Origin: an uncultured Oscillospiraceae bacterium
GTDB taxonomy: Bacteria > Bacillota > Clostridia > Oscillospirales > Oscillospiraceae
Length of the DNA: 64,000 bases
Reading direction: 5' to 3'
NCBI GenBank assembly: GCA_934589225.1
Contig: CAKTNS010000005.1
Coordinates: 38,127-102,126, forward strand
Made by a program: the position numbers and the translations under genes. The notes below the pieces were generated by a model. That model searched no databases and had not been told where the DNA came from. It saw only the letters and a program-made list of their open reading frames with translations. Position 1 is the stretch's first letter, and each line of letters opens with the position of its first letter. This document shows positions 7,223 to 15,412 of the stretch, piece after piece.

Positions 7223-8574
7223 ATTCTCACAAACAGAGGACCCAGGCCCTGACCTCCGGCTCCATTCCGGGGTCCATCCTGCGGTTTGCCCTGCCCTTAT
7301 TTCTGGGGCAGACCTTGCAGCAGTTTTACAACATGGCCGATGCCTGGGTTATCGGCAACTTTGCAGAGAACAGCGCCTTCGCCGCGGTGAGCAGCGGTGG
7401 CAACCTGACCTTCCTGATTATCGGCTTTTTCAGCGGCATCGGTGTCGGCGGCGGCGTGGTCATTTCCCGGTACTTTGGTGCCCGGGATAAAACCAGCACC
7501 CAGCGGGCCATTCACGCGGACTTCCTCTTTGGCCTCATCGCCTCCCTGGTTGCCACCGTTGCGGGCCTGACCCTGGTGCCCTGGCTGCTGACCCTGATGA
7601 ACACCCCGGCGGATGTGCTTCCCTACTCCCTGCAATACTTCCGGGTGTATTTCGGGGGCGTTACCACCATCATCCTCTACAACATCTGCATGTCCATTAT
7701 GCAGGCCCAGGGGGACAGCCTCCGGCCTCTATACTACCTCTTTATCTCCTCCGTTGCCAACGTGGTCCTGGACCTGCTGTTCGTTGCCGTGTTCCACTGG
7801 GGCGTAACCGGTGCGGCCATTGCCACGGTCATTGCCCAGGGGCTTAGCGTGGTTCTGTGCCTGGTCCGGATGTGCCGGGAGCCGGAGGAACATCTGCGGC
7901 TGGACTTCCGGAAGCTCTATTGGGACAAGGAAATGATGCGGCGGATCATCCAGCAGGGCCTGCCTACCGGCGTACAGAACGCGGTGATCAGCCTGGGCAA
8001 TGTGGTCATTCAGTCCAACATCAATTCCTTCGGTGCCAACGCCATGAGCGGGCAAGGGGCCTATTCCAAAATTGAGGGCTTCGCCTTCCTGTCCGTGACC
8101 TCCATGAGCATGACCCTGCCCACCTTTGTAAGCCAGAATCTGGGAGCCGGAAACGTGCCCCGGGCCAAAAAGGGTGCCCTCTTCGGGACCCTCACCACCA
8201 TGGTGGCGGCGGAAATCACCGGTGTGCTCATGTACATCTTCATCCCCCAGCTTCTCCGGCTCTTCATCAGCGACCCGGAGGCCATTGCCTACGGCATCAT
8301 CCACGCAAGAGTGGACACCCTTTTCTACTGTCTGCTGGCCCTGGCCCACTGTGCGGCAGGCGTTCTCCGGGGCTGCGGAAAATCCACGGTGCCCATGGTG
8401 GTCATGCTCAGCTGCTGGTGTGTGCTGCGGAGTATTTACGTCACCGTGATTCTCCGCTTTATCCACGAATTCCGCATGATCTCCTGGGCCTACCCCATTA
8501 CCTGGGGCGTTTCCTGCATCCTCTTTGTGTTCTATCTGTACCGCCTGAATTGGGAACGGGACGCAAAAATCTGA
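7219..8574 (+). CDS. MATE family efflux transporter
   Basis: A 451-residue integral membrane protein with about twelve predicted helices and the MATE/MatE two-half organisation (QTLQQFYNMADAWVIGNF at the start of half one, similar pattern from about residue 230). Such proteins exchange Na+ or H+ for cationic drugs or metabolites at the cell membrane; the substrate here is unknown. AAGGAGG precedes the ATG, which overlaps the coaBC stop. The coupling to CoA synthesis may be incidental. Confidence 0.88.
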   Translation: MNSHKQRTQALTSGSIPGSILRFALPLFLGQTLQQFYNMADAWVIGNFAENSAFAAVSSGGNLTFLIIGFFSGIGVGGGVVISRYFGARDKTSTQRAIHADFLFGLIASLVATVAGLTLVPWLLTLMNTPADVLPYSLQYFRVYFGGVTTIILYNICMSIMQAQGDSLRPLYYLFISSVANVVLDLLFVAVFHWGVTGAAIATVIAQGLSVVLCLVRMCREPEEHLRLDFRKLYWDKEMMRRIIQQGLPTGVQNAVISLGNVVIQSNINSFGANAMSGQGAYSKIEGFAFLSVTSMSMTLPTFVSQNLGAGNVPRAKKGALFGTLTTMVAAEITGVLMYIFIPQLLRLFISDPEAIAYGIIHARVDTLFYCLLALAHCAAGVLRGCGKSTVPMVVMLSCWCVLRSIYVTVILRFIHEFRMISWAYPITWGVSCILFVFYLYRLNWERDAKI

Positions 8575-8592
8575 TCCATGCGCACCATAAAT

Positions 8593-8628
8593 AGGCCGTA
8601 CCGCCAAATGCAGCGGTACGGCCTTGTT
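8593..8628. terminator. Bidirectional terminator between MATE gene and exonuclease gene
   Basis: AGGCCGTACCGC (8593-8604) pairs with GCGGTACGGCCTT (8612-8624), followed by TGTTTT on the plus strand and A/T-rich sequence on the minus strand. Confidence 0.8.
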
Positions 8629-9297
8629 TTATGGAATATCCTCTGTGTAGCGGCAGGCGGGGTAGGCGGTGCAGCCGTAAAAGCTGCCAAACCTTCCCCG
8701 GCGTTTTGCCATGGGGGCCCCGCAGCGGGGGCAGCACTTTTGAGGAAGCCCTTCCGGCTCCCTTGCCAGCAGCTCAAAGACCTGCTGGTTCATTTTGCAG
8801 TCGTTCAGGGCCCGGTGAGCCCCAAAGGTGGAGAGGCTGTAGTGCTCCGCCAGAGCTGTCAAGCGGTAGCTGGATAGCCCCGCCAGACGGCAGCGGGCAA
8901 AGCGCAGGGTATCCACATAGTCGTTTCCCGGCACCATGCCGAACCGGGTCCGGCAATCCCGGGCCAGGAATTTCAGGTCAAACCGTTCAATGTTGTGGCC
9001 AACCAGCACATCGTCCCCGAAAAACCTCAAAAATTCCGGCAAAATCTCCTCCATGGTCGGGGCATCTTTTACCATGTCATCGGTAATGTTGTTCACCTGG
9101 CTGGCCCCGTAGGGAATGGGCCGACCGGGGTTTACCAATGTAGAAAAGCTGTCCACAATGTTTCCCTGCCGGACTTTTACAGCGGAAATTTCAATCACAT
9201 CATCACTGTTGCAGGAAATTCCCGTGGTTTCCAAATCAAACAGTACATAATCCGGCACATAACAGTTCAGGCTTTTCCCCTGGGTATAAGCAAGCAT
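8629..9297 (-). CDS. DnaQ-like 3'-5' exonuclease with C-terminal topoisomerase-type zinc finger
   Basis: A 222-residue protein. Residues 15-180 are a DEDDh exonuclease domain as in DNA polymerase III epsilon: FDLETTG (Asp21, Glu23), VGHNIERFDLKF, and AHRALNDC carrying the last His/Asp. After a short linker, residues from about 188 form a C4 zinc ribbon, CPRCG...GRFGSFYGCTAYPAC, of the kind found at topoisomerase I C-termini. It probably trims or proofreads DNA ends. It is last in a four-gene minus-strand cluster, 23 bp after the aldo/keto reductase gene. Confidence 0.85.
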   Translation of the reverse strand: MLAYTQGKSLNCYVPDYVLFDLETTGISCNSDDVIEISAVKVRQGNIVDSFSTLVNPGRPIPYGASQVNNITDDMVKDAPTMEEILPEFLRFFGDDVLVGHNIERFDLKFLARDCRTRFGMVPGNDYVDTLRFARCRLAGLSSYRLTALAEHYSLSTFGAHRALNDCKMNQQVFELLAREPEGLPQKCCPRCGAPMAKRRGRFGSFYGCTAYPACRYTEDIP

Positions 9298-9320
9298 TCT
9301 TTTCTCCCGTTCTCTTTTTC

Positions 9321-10439
9321 TCAGTTCTGTTTCGGTTCTTCAAAGGTCTCTGCCACTTTTTGAAGCAGCTCCCGGATGGGCAGGTGCTGGGGGCAGATCT
9401 GCTCGCATTGGCCGCAGCCGACACAGTCCGAGGCCTTCCCCGCCTCCCGGGTGTGGACCTCATAGTAAAATGTCCCGTCCCAGTTTTGAAGGGTCCGGCT
9501 TCTGTTCATCACCGCAAACAGGTCCGGAATGTGGATGTGCTGGGGGCAGCCCTTTTCACAATACCGGCAGGCCGTACAGCTGATCTGATCCATTTTCCGG
9601 AACACCTGGCAGACCTGGTGAATGGCCTGCTGCTCTTTTTCATTCAGCGGCTTCAAGTCCATCATATACTCCGTATTGTCCCGGACCTGCTCCAAAGAGC
9701 TCATACCGGAGAGGACCATCTTTACATTTTCAAACCCCGCCGCAAAGCGGATAGCGTAGCTGGCGTAGCTGCCCCCATGCAGGTCATCCAGAATTCTGGC
9801 CGCTTCCTCCGGCAGCTGGGTCAGGCGCCCGCCCTTCACCGGCTCCATGACCAGCACCGGCTTTCCGAAGCGTTGGCAGACCTCATAGCAGGCCCGGCTC
9901 TGAATGGCCGCATCCTCATAATCCAGGTAATTGAATTGCAGCTGCACCACCTCGATTTGGGGATACTCCGTCAGAATCTCTTCCAGGAATGCCGCCGTAT
10001 CGTGGAAGGAAATGCCCACATGCTTTACAAGGCCCTCCTCTTTCAGCTGGAAGGCCGTCTCATAGGCCCGGCATTTCCGGTAATGGTCATAGTTCTCCCG
10101 GCACTGGGAGTGCATCAGGTAAATGTCAAAGTATTCCACACCGCAGTCCCGGAGCTGCTGAAGGGCCAAGGGACGAATGTCCTCCTGGGTCTGAAAGCAG
10201 TTGCCGGACAGCTTGTCGGTAAGGATGTAGCGGTCTCTGGGATAGCGGCTGGTCAGGCACTGCCGGAGATAACCTTCTGCCTTGCCCTCCAGATAGGGCC
10301 GGGCCACATCGAAGTAGCGAAAGCCCCGGGCTAAAAACAGGTCCACCATTTCCTTGGTCTGCTCCAAATCCACCTGTCCGTCCTTCTGGGGCAGGCGCAT
10401 AAAGCCGAAGCCCAGTTTCTGATGTTTGGGTTCCATCAT
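9321..10439 (-). CDS. Aldo/keto reductase with C-terminal 4Fe-4S ferredoxin domain
   Basis: A 372-residue protein. Residues 1-270 are an aldo/keto reductase TIM barrel with the tetrad Asp44, Tyr49, Lys76 and His110. The C-terminus holds two cysteine clusters, CTACRYCEKGCP and CVGCGQCEQICP, typical of 4Fe-4S ferredoxin-like domains. The physiological substrate is unknown; redox coupling through the clusters is inferred. The frame is open to 10547, but the ATG at 10439 follows AAAGGGGAGA. It lies in an apparent operon after the cysteine-rich small protein. Confidence 0.88.
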   Translation of the reverse strand: MMEPKHQKLGFGFMRLPQKDGQVDLEQTKEMVDLFLARGFRYFDVARPYLEGKAEGYLRQCLTSRYPRDRYILTDKLSGNCFQTQEDIRPLALQQLRDCGVEYFDIYLMHSQCRENYDHYRKCRAYETAFQLKEEGLVKHVGISFHDTAAFLEEILTEYPQIEVVQLQFNYLDYEDAAIQSRACYEVCQRFGKPVLVMEPVKGGRLTQLPEEAARILDDLHGGSYASYAIRFAAGFENVKMVLSGMSSLEQVRDNTEYMMDLKPLNEKEQQAIHQVCQVFRKMDQISCTACRYCEKGCPQHIHIPDLFAVMNRSRTLQNWDGTFYYEVHTREAGKASDCVGCGQCEQICPQHLPIRELLQKVAETFEEPKQN

Positions 10440-10450
10440 TGTCTCCCCTT

Positions 10451-10711
10451 TCAGTCTTTCTTTCGTGCCAGCTCCAAAATGCCGCTCATTTTGGAGCAGA
10501 TTTCCCCGTAATTCTCCCGTCTGTGGGGCTTTAAGCACCGGGAGCAATCCTTAATGCCCTTGACCGTGTAGGTGAAGCTGCCGCCGCACTTGTCCCCCAG
10601 GGCGTACAGGGGGCAGTAGCAAAACAGGCAGCTGAAGGTTTCCGGGTCTGCTGCCTGGTGGCAGGGATAGTATTCACATTCCCGGTTCTGAAAAAAATCA
10701 TAATGGCTCAT
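10451..10711 (-). CDS. Cysteine-rich small domain protein
   Basis: An 86-residue protein with ten cysteines, including CEYYPCH, CLFCYCPLY, DKCGG and KDCSRCLKPH. This matches the cysteine-rich small domain family (PF04071-like), sometimes found with cobalamin genes; its function is unknown but metal or Fe-S binding is likely. It overlaps the pseudouridine synthase gene by 14 bp and precedes the aldo/keto reductase, suggesting co-translation. A strong GAGGAAGGA site precedes the ATG. Confidence 0.78.
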   Translation of the reverse strand: MSHYDFFQNRECEYYPCHQAADPETFSCLFCYCPLYALGDKCGGSFTYTVKGIKDCSRCLKPHRRENYGEICSKMSGILELARKKD

Positions 10712-11357
10712 GGCTTTCCTTCCTCTCTTTCATGATCCAGGGGGCGCTTTCCGGCGGCTCCTTGGTAAATTCCATGGGCTCCCCGGTTGTGGGGTGGGAG
10801 AAGCCCAGACGGTAGGACCACAGGGCAATTTCGCAGGGGTCATTCCGCTCCGAATACTTCCGCTCTCCGTACAGGGGCATCCCCCGAGAGGCAAACTGGA
10901 CCCGGATCTGATGGGTCCTTCCGGTGTGCAGCCGCACCAGCACCTTGGCCCGATCCGCCTCCGCAGCCAGGACCTTGTAATCCAGCACCGCCTCCTGAAT
11001 GCCCTTTCCCGGCTCCGGGGCGACGAAGGTCATTTTCCGGGCTTTATCCCGGCCCAACAGGTCCCGGAAGGTGCCCTCTGGCGCCGAAGGCCCTCCATGG
11101 ACCACGGCGAAATATTCCTTTTGGAAGGTGCCCTCCCGAATCTGGCGGGACAGCTCCGAGGCGGCGGCCGGATTTCTTGCCAGCACCATCAGGCCGCTGA
11201 CCACCCGGTCCAGCCGGTGAACCGTCCGCACATCCGCCTTGGGGTCTCCCAGCTCCTGCCGCACAAGCTCCGGCAGGCCGCCGGGCTCATCGGTAGAGAG
11301 CACCCGGGGCGGCTTTACACAGACCAGGATGTCCCGGTCCTTATATAGAATTTCCAT
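10698..11357 (-). CDS. RluA-family pseudouridine synthase
   Basis: A 219-residue enzyme isomerising uridine in RNA. The catalytic Asp50 lies in VHRLDRVVSGLMVLA and the downstream GRTHQIRVQFA motif is also canonical. It lacks the N-terminal S4 domain of RluC/RluD, so it resembles the short RluA-type enzymes; whether rRNA or tRNA is modified cannot be told. ATG 11357 has a GAGGTGA site. It is first in the minus-strand cluster down to 8629. Confidence 0.88.
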   Translation of the reverse strand: MEILYKDRDILVCVKPPRVLSTDEPGGLPELVRQELGDPKADVRTVHRLDRVVSGLMVLARNPAAASELSRQIREGTFQKEYFAVVHGGPSAPEGTFRDLLGRDKARKMTFVAPEPGKGIQEAVLDYKVLAAEADRAKVLVRLHTGRTHQIRVQFASRGMPLYGERKYSERNDPCEIALWSYRLGFSHPTTGEPMEFTKEPPESAPWIMKERKESHEPL

Positions 11358-11366
11358 AACTTCACC

Positions 11367-12743
11367 TCATCGACTCGTTTCTATTTTATCAAAGCAATCC
11401 CCGGATTGCAAGGACTTTTCCCGGGTCAACCGGCCCAGCTCCGGACTTAAGGCCAGAAGGGCCGCCAGATTGGGAAGGGCCATAAGGCCGTTGAAAATTT
11501 CCGCCAGAAGCCACAAGGTCTTCGTCCGCAGCACCGCCCCCAGGACCACACCGGCCATTTGCAGCCACACAAATCCCTTCCAGAAGCCGGGGCCGAACAA
11601 AAACTGGCCGCACCGGGCTCCGTAAAGCCCCCAGCCTAAGACCGTGGCAAAAGCGAAAATCCCCAGATACACCGTCAGCAGCCCCACCGCCCAGCCGCCG
11701 CAGGACTTTTGGAACACCTGGGCCGCCAGTGCCGCCCCCCGGTCTTCCCCATAGGGGACGGAAACGCCGCTGGTAAGCACCGCCAGCGCCGTCAGGGTGC
11801 AGATCACCAGGGTGTCTACAAACACCTCGATGAGCCCCAGCATCCCCAGCTCCACGGGGCTTCCCTCCTCCGCCCCGGCGTAGGCCATGGAGGCGGTACC
11901 CATACCCGCCTCGTTGGTAAAAATCCCCCGGGCGCAGCCGGTGCGGAGGCTGGCAAAAAGGGCCCCAATGCAGCCGCCGGTAACCGCCCCGGGGTTCCAG
12001 GCCCCCAGGAAAATGGCCCGAAGGGCCCCGGGGATGGCCCCCCGGCAGCGAAGAAGCACCACCAGGCACAGTCCCACATACCCCGCCGCTGCCCAAGGGA
12101 CCAGTTTTTCCACCACTTTCCCGATGCCCCCGGCACCTCCGGAGAGTACCCTTCCAATGCCCGCCGCCAGAATGAGCCCCAAAAACAGGTCCACCCAAAG
12201 GCTTTCCTTCCCGCCCCAGAAAACCCGCAGGCTGTTGAAGGCCCCCACCACCGCATTGATCTGGGTGGCGTTTCCCACCCCAAAGGCGGCGATCAAGCCA
12301 AAGGCGCAGTACATTACCGCCAGAAAGCGGAACTTAGAAGACAGGCCCCCCTCGATCATATACATGGGGCCGCCCCATCTCTCCCCTGCCCGGGTCACGG
12401 CATAGCGGCGGGCCAGAGTCACCTCCGCGAATTTGGTGCCCATGCCCAGAAGGCCGCATACCCACATCCAGAAAATTGCCCCGGGCCCCCCCAGGCAGAT
12501 GGCACCGGCCACCCCCACAATATTTCCCGTGCCCACCGTTGCAGCCAGAGCCGTGCAAAGGGCCTGAAAGGCTGTGACCCCCTCTCCCCGGCGGCTGGTT
12601 TTCAGCAGAGCGAAGGCCTTGGGCAGCAGCCGCAGCTGGGGAAATCCGGCGCAAACCGTCAGATATGCCCCGGCCCCCACCAGCAGCCAAAGTATCGGCC
12701 CACCCCATAGGGCCTCGTAAACACGTTGCAGGAATAACAGCAT
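11367..12743 (-). CDS. Alanine/glycine:cation symporter (AGCS family)
   Basis: A 458-residue membrane transporter with about ten helices. The family signature TVGTGNIVGVAGAICLGGPGAIFWMWV (spread over residues 68-95) and FTNEAGMGTASMA are present. AGCS proteins import alanine, glycine or related amino acids with Na+ or H+. GGGGAGGG precedes the ATG. The 9-bp gap to the pseudouridine synthase gene suggests read-through into it. Confidence 0.9.
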   Translation of the reverse strand: MLLFLQRVYEALWGGPILWLLVGAGAYLTVCAGFPQLRLLPKAFALLKTSRRGEGVTAFQALCTALAATVGTGNIVGVAGAICLGGPGAIFWMWVCGLLGMGTKFAEVTLARRYAVTRAGERWGGPMYMIEGGLSSKFRFLAVMYCAFGLIAAFGVGNATQINAVVGAFNSLRVFWGGKESLWVDLFLGLILAAGIGRVLSGGAGGIGKVVEKLVPWAAAGYVGLCLVVLLRCRGAIPGALRAIFLGAWNPGAVTGGCIGALFASLRTGCARGIFTNEAGMGTASMAYAGAEEGSPVELGMLGLIEVFVDTLVICTLTALAVLTSGVSVPYGEDRGAALAAQVFQKSCGGWAVGLLTVYLGIFAFATVLGWGLYGARCGQFLFGPGFWKGFVWLQMAGVVLGAVLRTKTLWLLAEIFNGLMALPNLAALLALSPELGRLTREKSLQSGDCFDKIETSR

Positions 12744-12793
12744 GTACCCTCCCCGGAAAGCTCCGAATGCTTTTCAAAACCGATTTTTCAAAA

Positions 12794-12832
12794 GAAAAGC
12801 AGCCGCTATTTTTCCTTAGCAGCTGCTTTTGT
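12794..12832 (-). terminator. Terminator of the truA operon
   Basis: AAAAGCAGCCGC (from 12795) can pair with GCAGCTGCTTTT (to 12830) around an A/T-rich loop, just downstream of the ArsC-like gene. Confidence 0.6.
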
Positions 12833-12844
12833 AATGTATTTGGC

Positions 12845-13186
12845 TTATTCCCAGGTGGCCCAGATTTCCGGGCAGTAGCCCACGGTTGCCTTGTTTCCGT
12901 TGCGGACCACCGGGGTCTTCATCAGCAGGGGATCTTCAAAGACCTTGTCCTCTTTTGTCCGGGCGTCGGACATGTACTTCATATTGGTGACCTCCTGGGA
13001 TTTATTCTCCCAGTCGATGAGGTTGTCAATGCCCCCCAGGGCTCTCACCACGCTGTCAAACTCTCTGCCGGACATGCCATAGCGCTTTAAGTCAATGGAC
13101 TGAAAAGAGATCCGGCGCTCTTTAAAATACCGCTCCGCCTTTTTGGTGTCGAAGCATTTGCTTTTTCCGAAAATCTGGATGTTCAA
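12845..13186 (-). CDS. ArsC/Spx-family thioredoxin-fold protein
   Basis: A 113-residue ArsC-like protein beginning (TTG)NIQIFGKSKCFDTKKAERYF. It has a single active-site-position Cys11, not the CXXC of Spx, and the proline-containing segment MKTPVVRNGNKATVG. It could be an arsenate-reductase-like or Spx-like regulatory protein; function is uncertain. An upstream ATG (13207) lies inside truA before the GGAGGTAAC site, so the TTG at 13186, 7 bp after that site, is preferred. The TTG overlaps the truA stop (TTGA), implying translational coupling. Confidence 0.75.
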   Translation of the reverse strand: MNIQIFGKSKCFDTKKAERYFKERRISFQSIDLKRYGMSGREFDSVVRALGGIDNLIDWENKSQEVTNMKYMSDARTKEDKVFEDPLLMKTPVVRNGNKATVGYCPEIWATWE

Positions 13187-13914
13187 TAAGTTACCTCCAT
13201 GAGACAAAGGCCCTGGGGCGGGGCCAGAAAACCGGCCTGCTCCCGCTTCTGGCCAAAGAGCCGGTCCAGGTCCTCTTCCCGCTGGCCTCTGCCAACCTCC
13301 ACCAGGGTGCCCACCAGAATCCGCACCATATTCTGCAAAAAGCCGTTTCCCGTAACGCTGATTTGCAGCTCTTGCCCCTGACGGGTCAGGCTGATGCTGT
13401 CAATGCGGCGGACGGTGGATTTTTTCATTTTGCTGTTCCCGCAAAAGCAGGAAAAATCATGGGTCCCCACAAGGTATTGGGCGGCCCGGTCCATGGCATC
13501 GATGTCCAGCTCCTCGGGCATAGCCCACAGGTATCTGCGTTCAAAAACGCAGGGGGCATCGCTGTTCCAGATGCGGTAGCGATAGGTTTTTCCCGTGGCG
13601 TTGAGCCGGGCGTGAAACCTGGGGGATGCCTCCTGGCAGGAATATATGCCGATGTCCTCCGGCAGATACCTGCGAAGTTCAAGCAGGATCTCTTCCCGGG
13701 GCATGGGGCTTTCGCAGTGAAAATTGGCGATTTGATGGGCCGCATGGACCCCGGCATCGGTGCGGCCGCTGCCGCTGACGGTAATGGGCTCCTGCAAAAT
13801 ACGGCTCAGCGCCGTTTCCAGTTTTCCCTGAATGGTTCCTTCCACCCCGGGCAGCCGCTGCCAGCCCCGGTAACGGGTACCGTCATAGCAAATATCCAGG
13901 CGCAGATTACGCAT
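13183..13914 (-). CDS. truA: tRNA pseudouridine(38-40) synthase
   Basis: A 243-residue enzyme that forms pseudouridine at positions 38-40 of the tRNA anticodon arm. The catalytic Asp53 lies in SGSGRTDAGVHA; the YDGTRYRGWQ start is typical. The frame runs open to 14007, but ATG 13914 has GGAGGACT upstream. The start codon lies within the end of a 38-residue upstream gene, so ribosomes may re-initiate. Confidence 0.93.
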   Translation of the reverse strand: MRNLRLDICYDGTRYRGWQRLPGVEGTIQGKLETALSRILQEPITVSGSGRTDAGVHAAHQIANFHCESPMPREEILLELRRYLPEDIGIYSCQEASPRFHARLNATGKTYRYRIWNSDAPCVFERRYLWAMPEELDIDAMDRAAQYLVGTHDFSCFCGNSKMKKSTVRRIDSISLTRQGQELQISVTGNGFLQNMVRILVGTLVEVGRGQREEDLDRLFGQKREQAGFLAPPQGLCLMEVTY

Positions 13915-14023
13915 AGTCCTCCAGTTCCTCCCTGGCTTCCCGCTCGCTGTCCGCGGAAAACAGGAATCTTCCTCTTTCATCATAAACCTGAACATGTCCG
14001 TGGACATAGCGCATGGAATACAT
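13907..14023 (-). CDS. 38-residue conserved-looking small protein overlapping truA
   Basis: Starts MYSMRYVHGHVQVYDERGRF and ends in EREAREELEDYA, a charged helix. It has an AAGGAG site 8 bp upstream, and its stop TAA lies just inside truA (ATGCGTAA overlap). No known domain is recognised. The position, clean ribosome site and codon usage argue that it is real; the alternative is a translated leader that sets truA expression. Confidence 0.65.
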   Translation of the reverse strand: MYSMRYVHGHVQVYDERGRFLFSADSEREAREELEDYA

Positions 14024-14090
14024 AGCCGTCACCGCTCCTTTGTTTTGGTACGGTCAGTATCTCATACATTGAGTCCAATAAAACGGACAT

Positions 14091-15017
14091 TTACTTCTTT
14101 TCTACCTGCCGGTCCATCCAGTTGGAGGTGAATTCGTAGATTTCCTGCCGATTGATCTCGTTCAAAATCTCATGGCGGCCCAGGGGGAAGATCCGCTTTT
14201 CCACATCTTTCATGCCGGCCTTCCTAAATTCCTCCACTGCCCGCAGAACGCCCTTACCGTAGGCACCTACCGGGTCGTCACCGCCGGCAATGAAAAGCAC
14301 CGGCAGGTCCTTCTTCATTTTTGCCAGATTTTCCTTCCGCTCAATAAACTGGATGCCGGTGAGCAAATCCCGCAGCAGGCCTGTGGTGGCCATGAAGCCG
14401 CAGCTGGGGTGGGCGATGTAAGCGTCCACTTCCTTGGCGTCTCTCGTCAGCCAGTCATACTCCGTTCTGGGGTGCTCCACCCGCTTGTTGTAGCCGCCGA
14501 AGACCATGTTTTGCAGGGTTTCACTGGGGTTCTTCTCTCCCACCTTTTTGCAGGCCATGGCGCAGATGCCGATGGCCGCCGGAAGCATGGCCCGGGGCTG
14601 CCAGCCGGTGCCGCAGATCACCGCGGCGGTAATGCCGCTGTCCGGGTAAACCTGCAAAATGGTCCGGGCCATGAAGGAGCCCATGGAGTGGCCGAAGAGA
14701 ATATAGGGGATGCCCGGATACTCCTCCTTGGTTTTCCGCAGCAGGCTATAGCTGTCGCTGACCGCCGTAAACCAGCCGCCTTCAAAATAGCCCTGGGTGC
14801 CCTGCTCTCCCACGGACTGGCCGTGGCCCATATGGTCCTCCGCCACCACCACATAGCCCAGGCTGTTGAGGTAACTGGCAAAGTCATCATACCGCTCAAT
14901 ATATTCCGCAATGCCGTGGACGATCTGCACCACCGCCTTGGCTTCCCCCTCCGGGGTCCACCGGCAGCAGTGAAGATTCCCGATGCCATTGGAGGGGATG
15001 GTAAACTCCATGCGCAT
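14091..15017 (-). CDS. Alpha/beta hydrolase, monoacylglycerol-lipase-like
   Basis: A 308-residue serine hydrolase of the Hydrolase_4/lysophospholipase group. Oxyanion region VHGIAEYIERYDDFA is followed by the nucleophile Ser111 in FGHSMGS, an acid in AGGDDPVG and a His in PLGRHEIL. There is no signal peptide, so it is cytosolic. Likely substrates are monoacylglycerols or lysophospholipids, by family only. Its AAAGGAG site lies in the end of the preceding CopZ-like gene, 4 bp away, so both are one transcript. Confidence 0.85.
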   Translation of the reverse strand: MRMEFTIPSNGIGNLHCCRWTPEGEAKAVVQIVHGIAEYIERYDDFASYLNSLGYVVVAEDHMGHGQSVGEQGTQGYFEGGWFTAVSDSYSLLRKTKEEYPGIPYILFGHSMGSFMARTILQVYPDSGITAAVICGTGWQPRAMLPAAIGICAMACKKVGEKNPSETLQNMVFGGYNKRVEHPRTEYDWLTRDAKEVDAYIAHPSCGFMATTGLLRDLLTGIQFIERKENLAKMKKDLPVLFIAGGDDPVGAYGKGVLRAVEEFRKAGMKDVEKRIFPLGRHEILNEINRQEIYEFTSNWMDRQVEKK

Positions 15018-15021
15018 AGGC

Positions 15022-15219
15022 TTACTCCTTTACCTGGTAGCCCGCGTCGGTAATGGCTTTTTCATAGGCTTCCCGCCCGGCGCTGCCATGAACGGTCACG
15101 GTCTTTTCCTGCAAATTGACCTCCGCGCCAGTGGTTTCCGCCACGGCCAGACAGGCCTTTTCCACCCGGGCCGCACAGTGCTTGCACATCATACCTTCTA
15201 CATGAATAACAATTTCCAT
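15022..15219 (-). CDS. Heavy-metal-associated domain protein, CopZ-like
   Basis: A 65-residue single HMA domain with the GMMCKHC metal-binding motif (Cys12, Cys15) in the first loop. Such proteins shuttle Cu(I) to P-type ATPases or regulators. No copper ATPase is nearby; cutC lies 11 kb away. The frame is open further, but ATG 15219 has a perfect GGAGGAAACAGCA spacing. Confidence 0.88.
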   Translation of the reverse strand: MEIVIHVEGMMCKHCAARVEKACLAVAETTGAEVNLQEKTVTVHGSAGREAYEKAITDAGYQVKE

Positions 15220-15288
15220 TGCTGTTTCCTCCTGACTCCGGCTGACCGGATATCCAATTTTTGCCGCGGGCAGGGCCACAAAAAAGGA

Positions 15289-15317
15289 TTGACACCTTTC
15301 CCGCCGTATGGTACTAT
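15289..15317 (+). promoter_or_regulatory. Strong promoter of the DegV gene
   Basis: Consensus TTGACA (15289-15294), 17-bp spacer and TACTAT (15312-15317). This leaves a leader of roughly 90 nt containing a small AGGAC/GTCCT hairpin. Confidence 0.7.
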
Positions 15318-15412
15318 TCTACCATATGTTTGAAAGAAAACAAGAGGACTTTCCGTCCTTCTGAAGGGTTACAATGTAAATTCTATGTAAATTCTGTGAG
15401 AAAGGATTCCGT

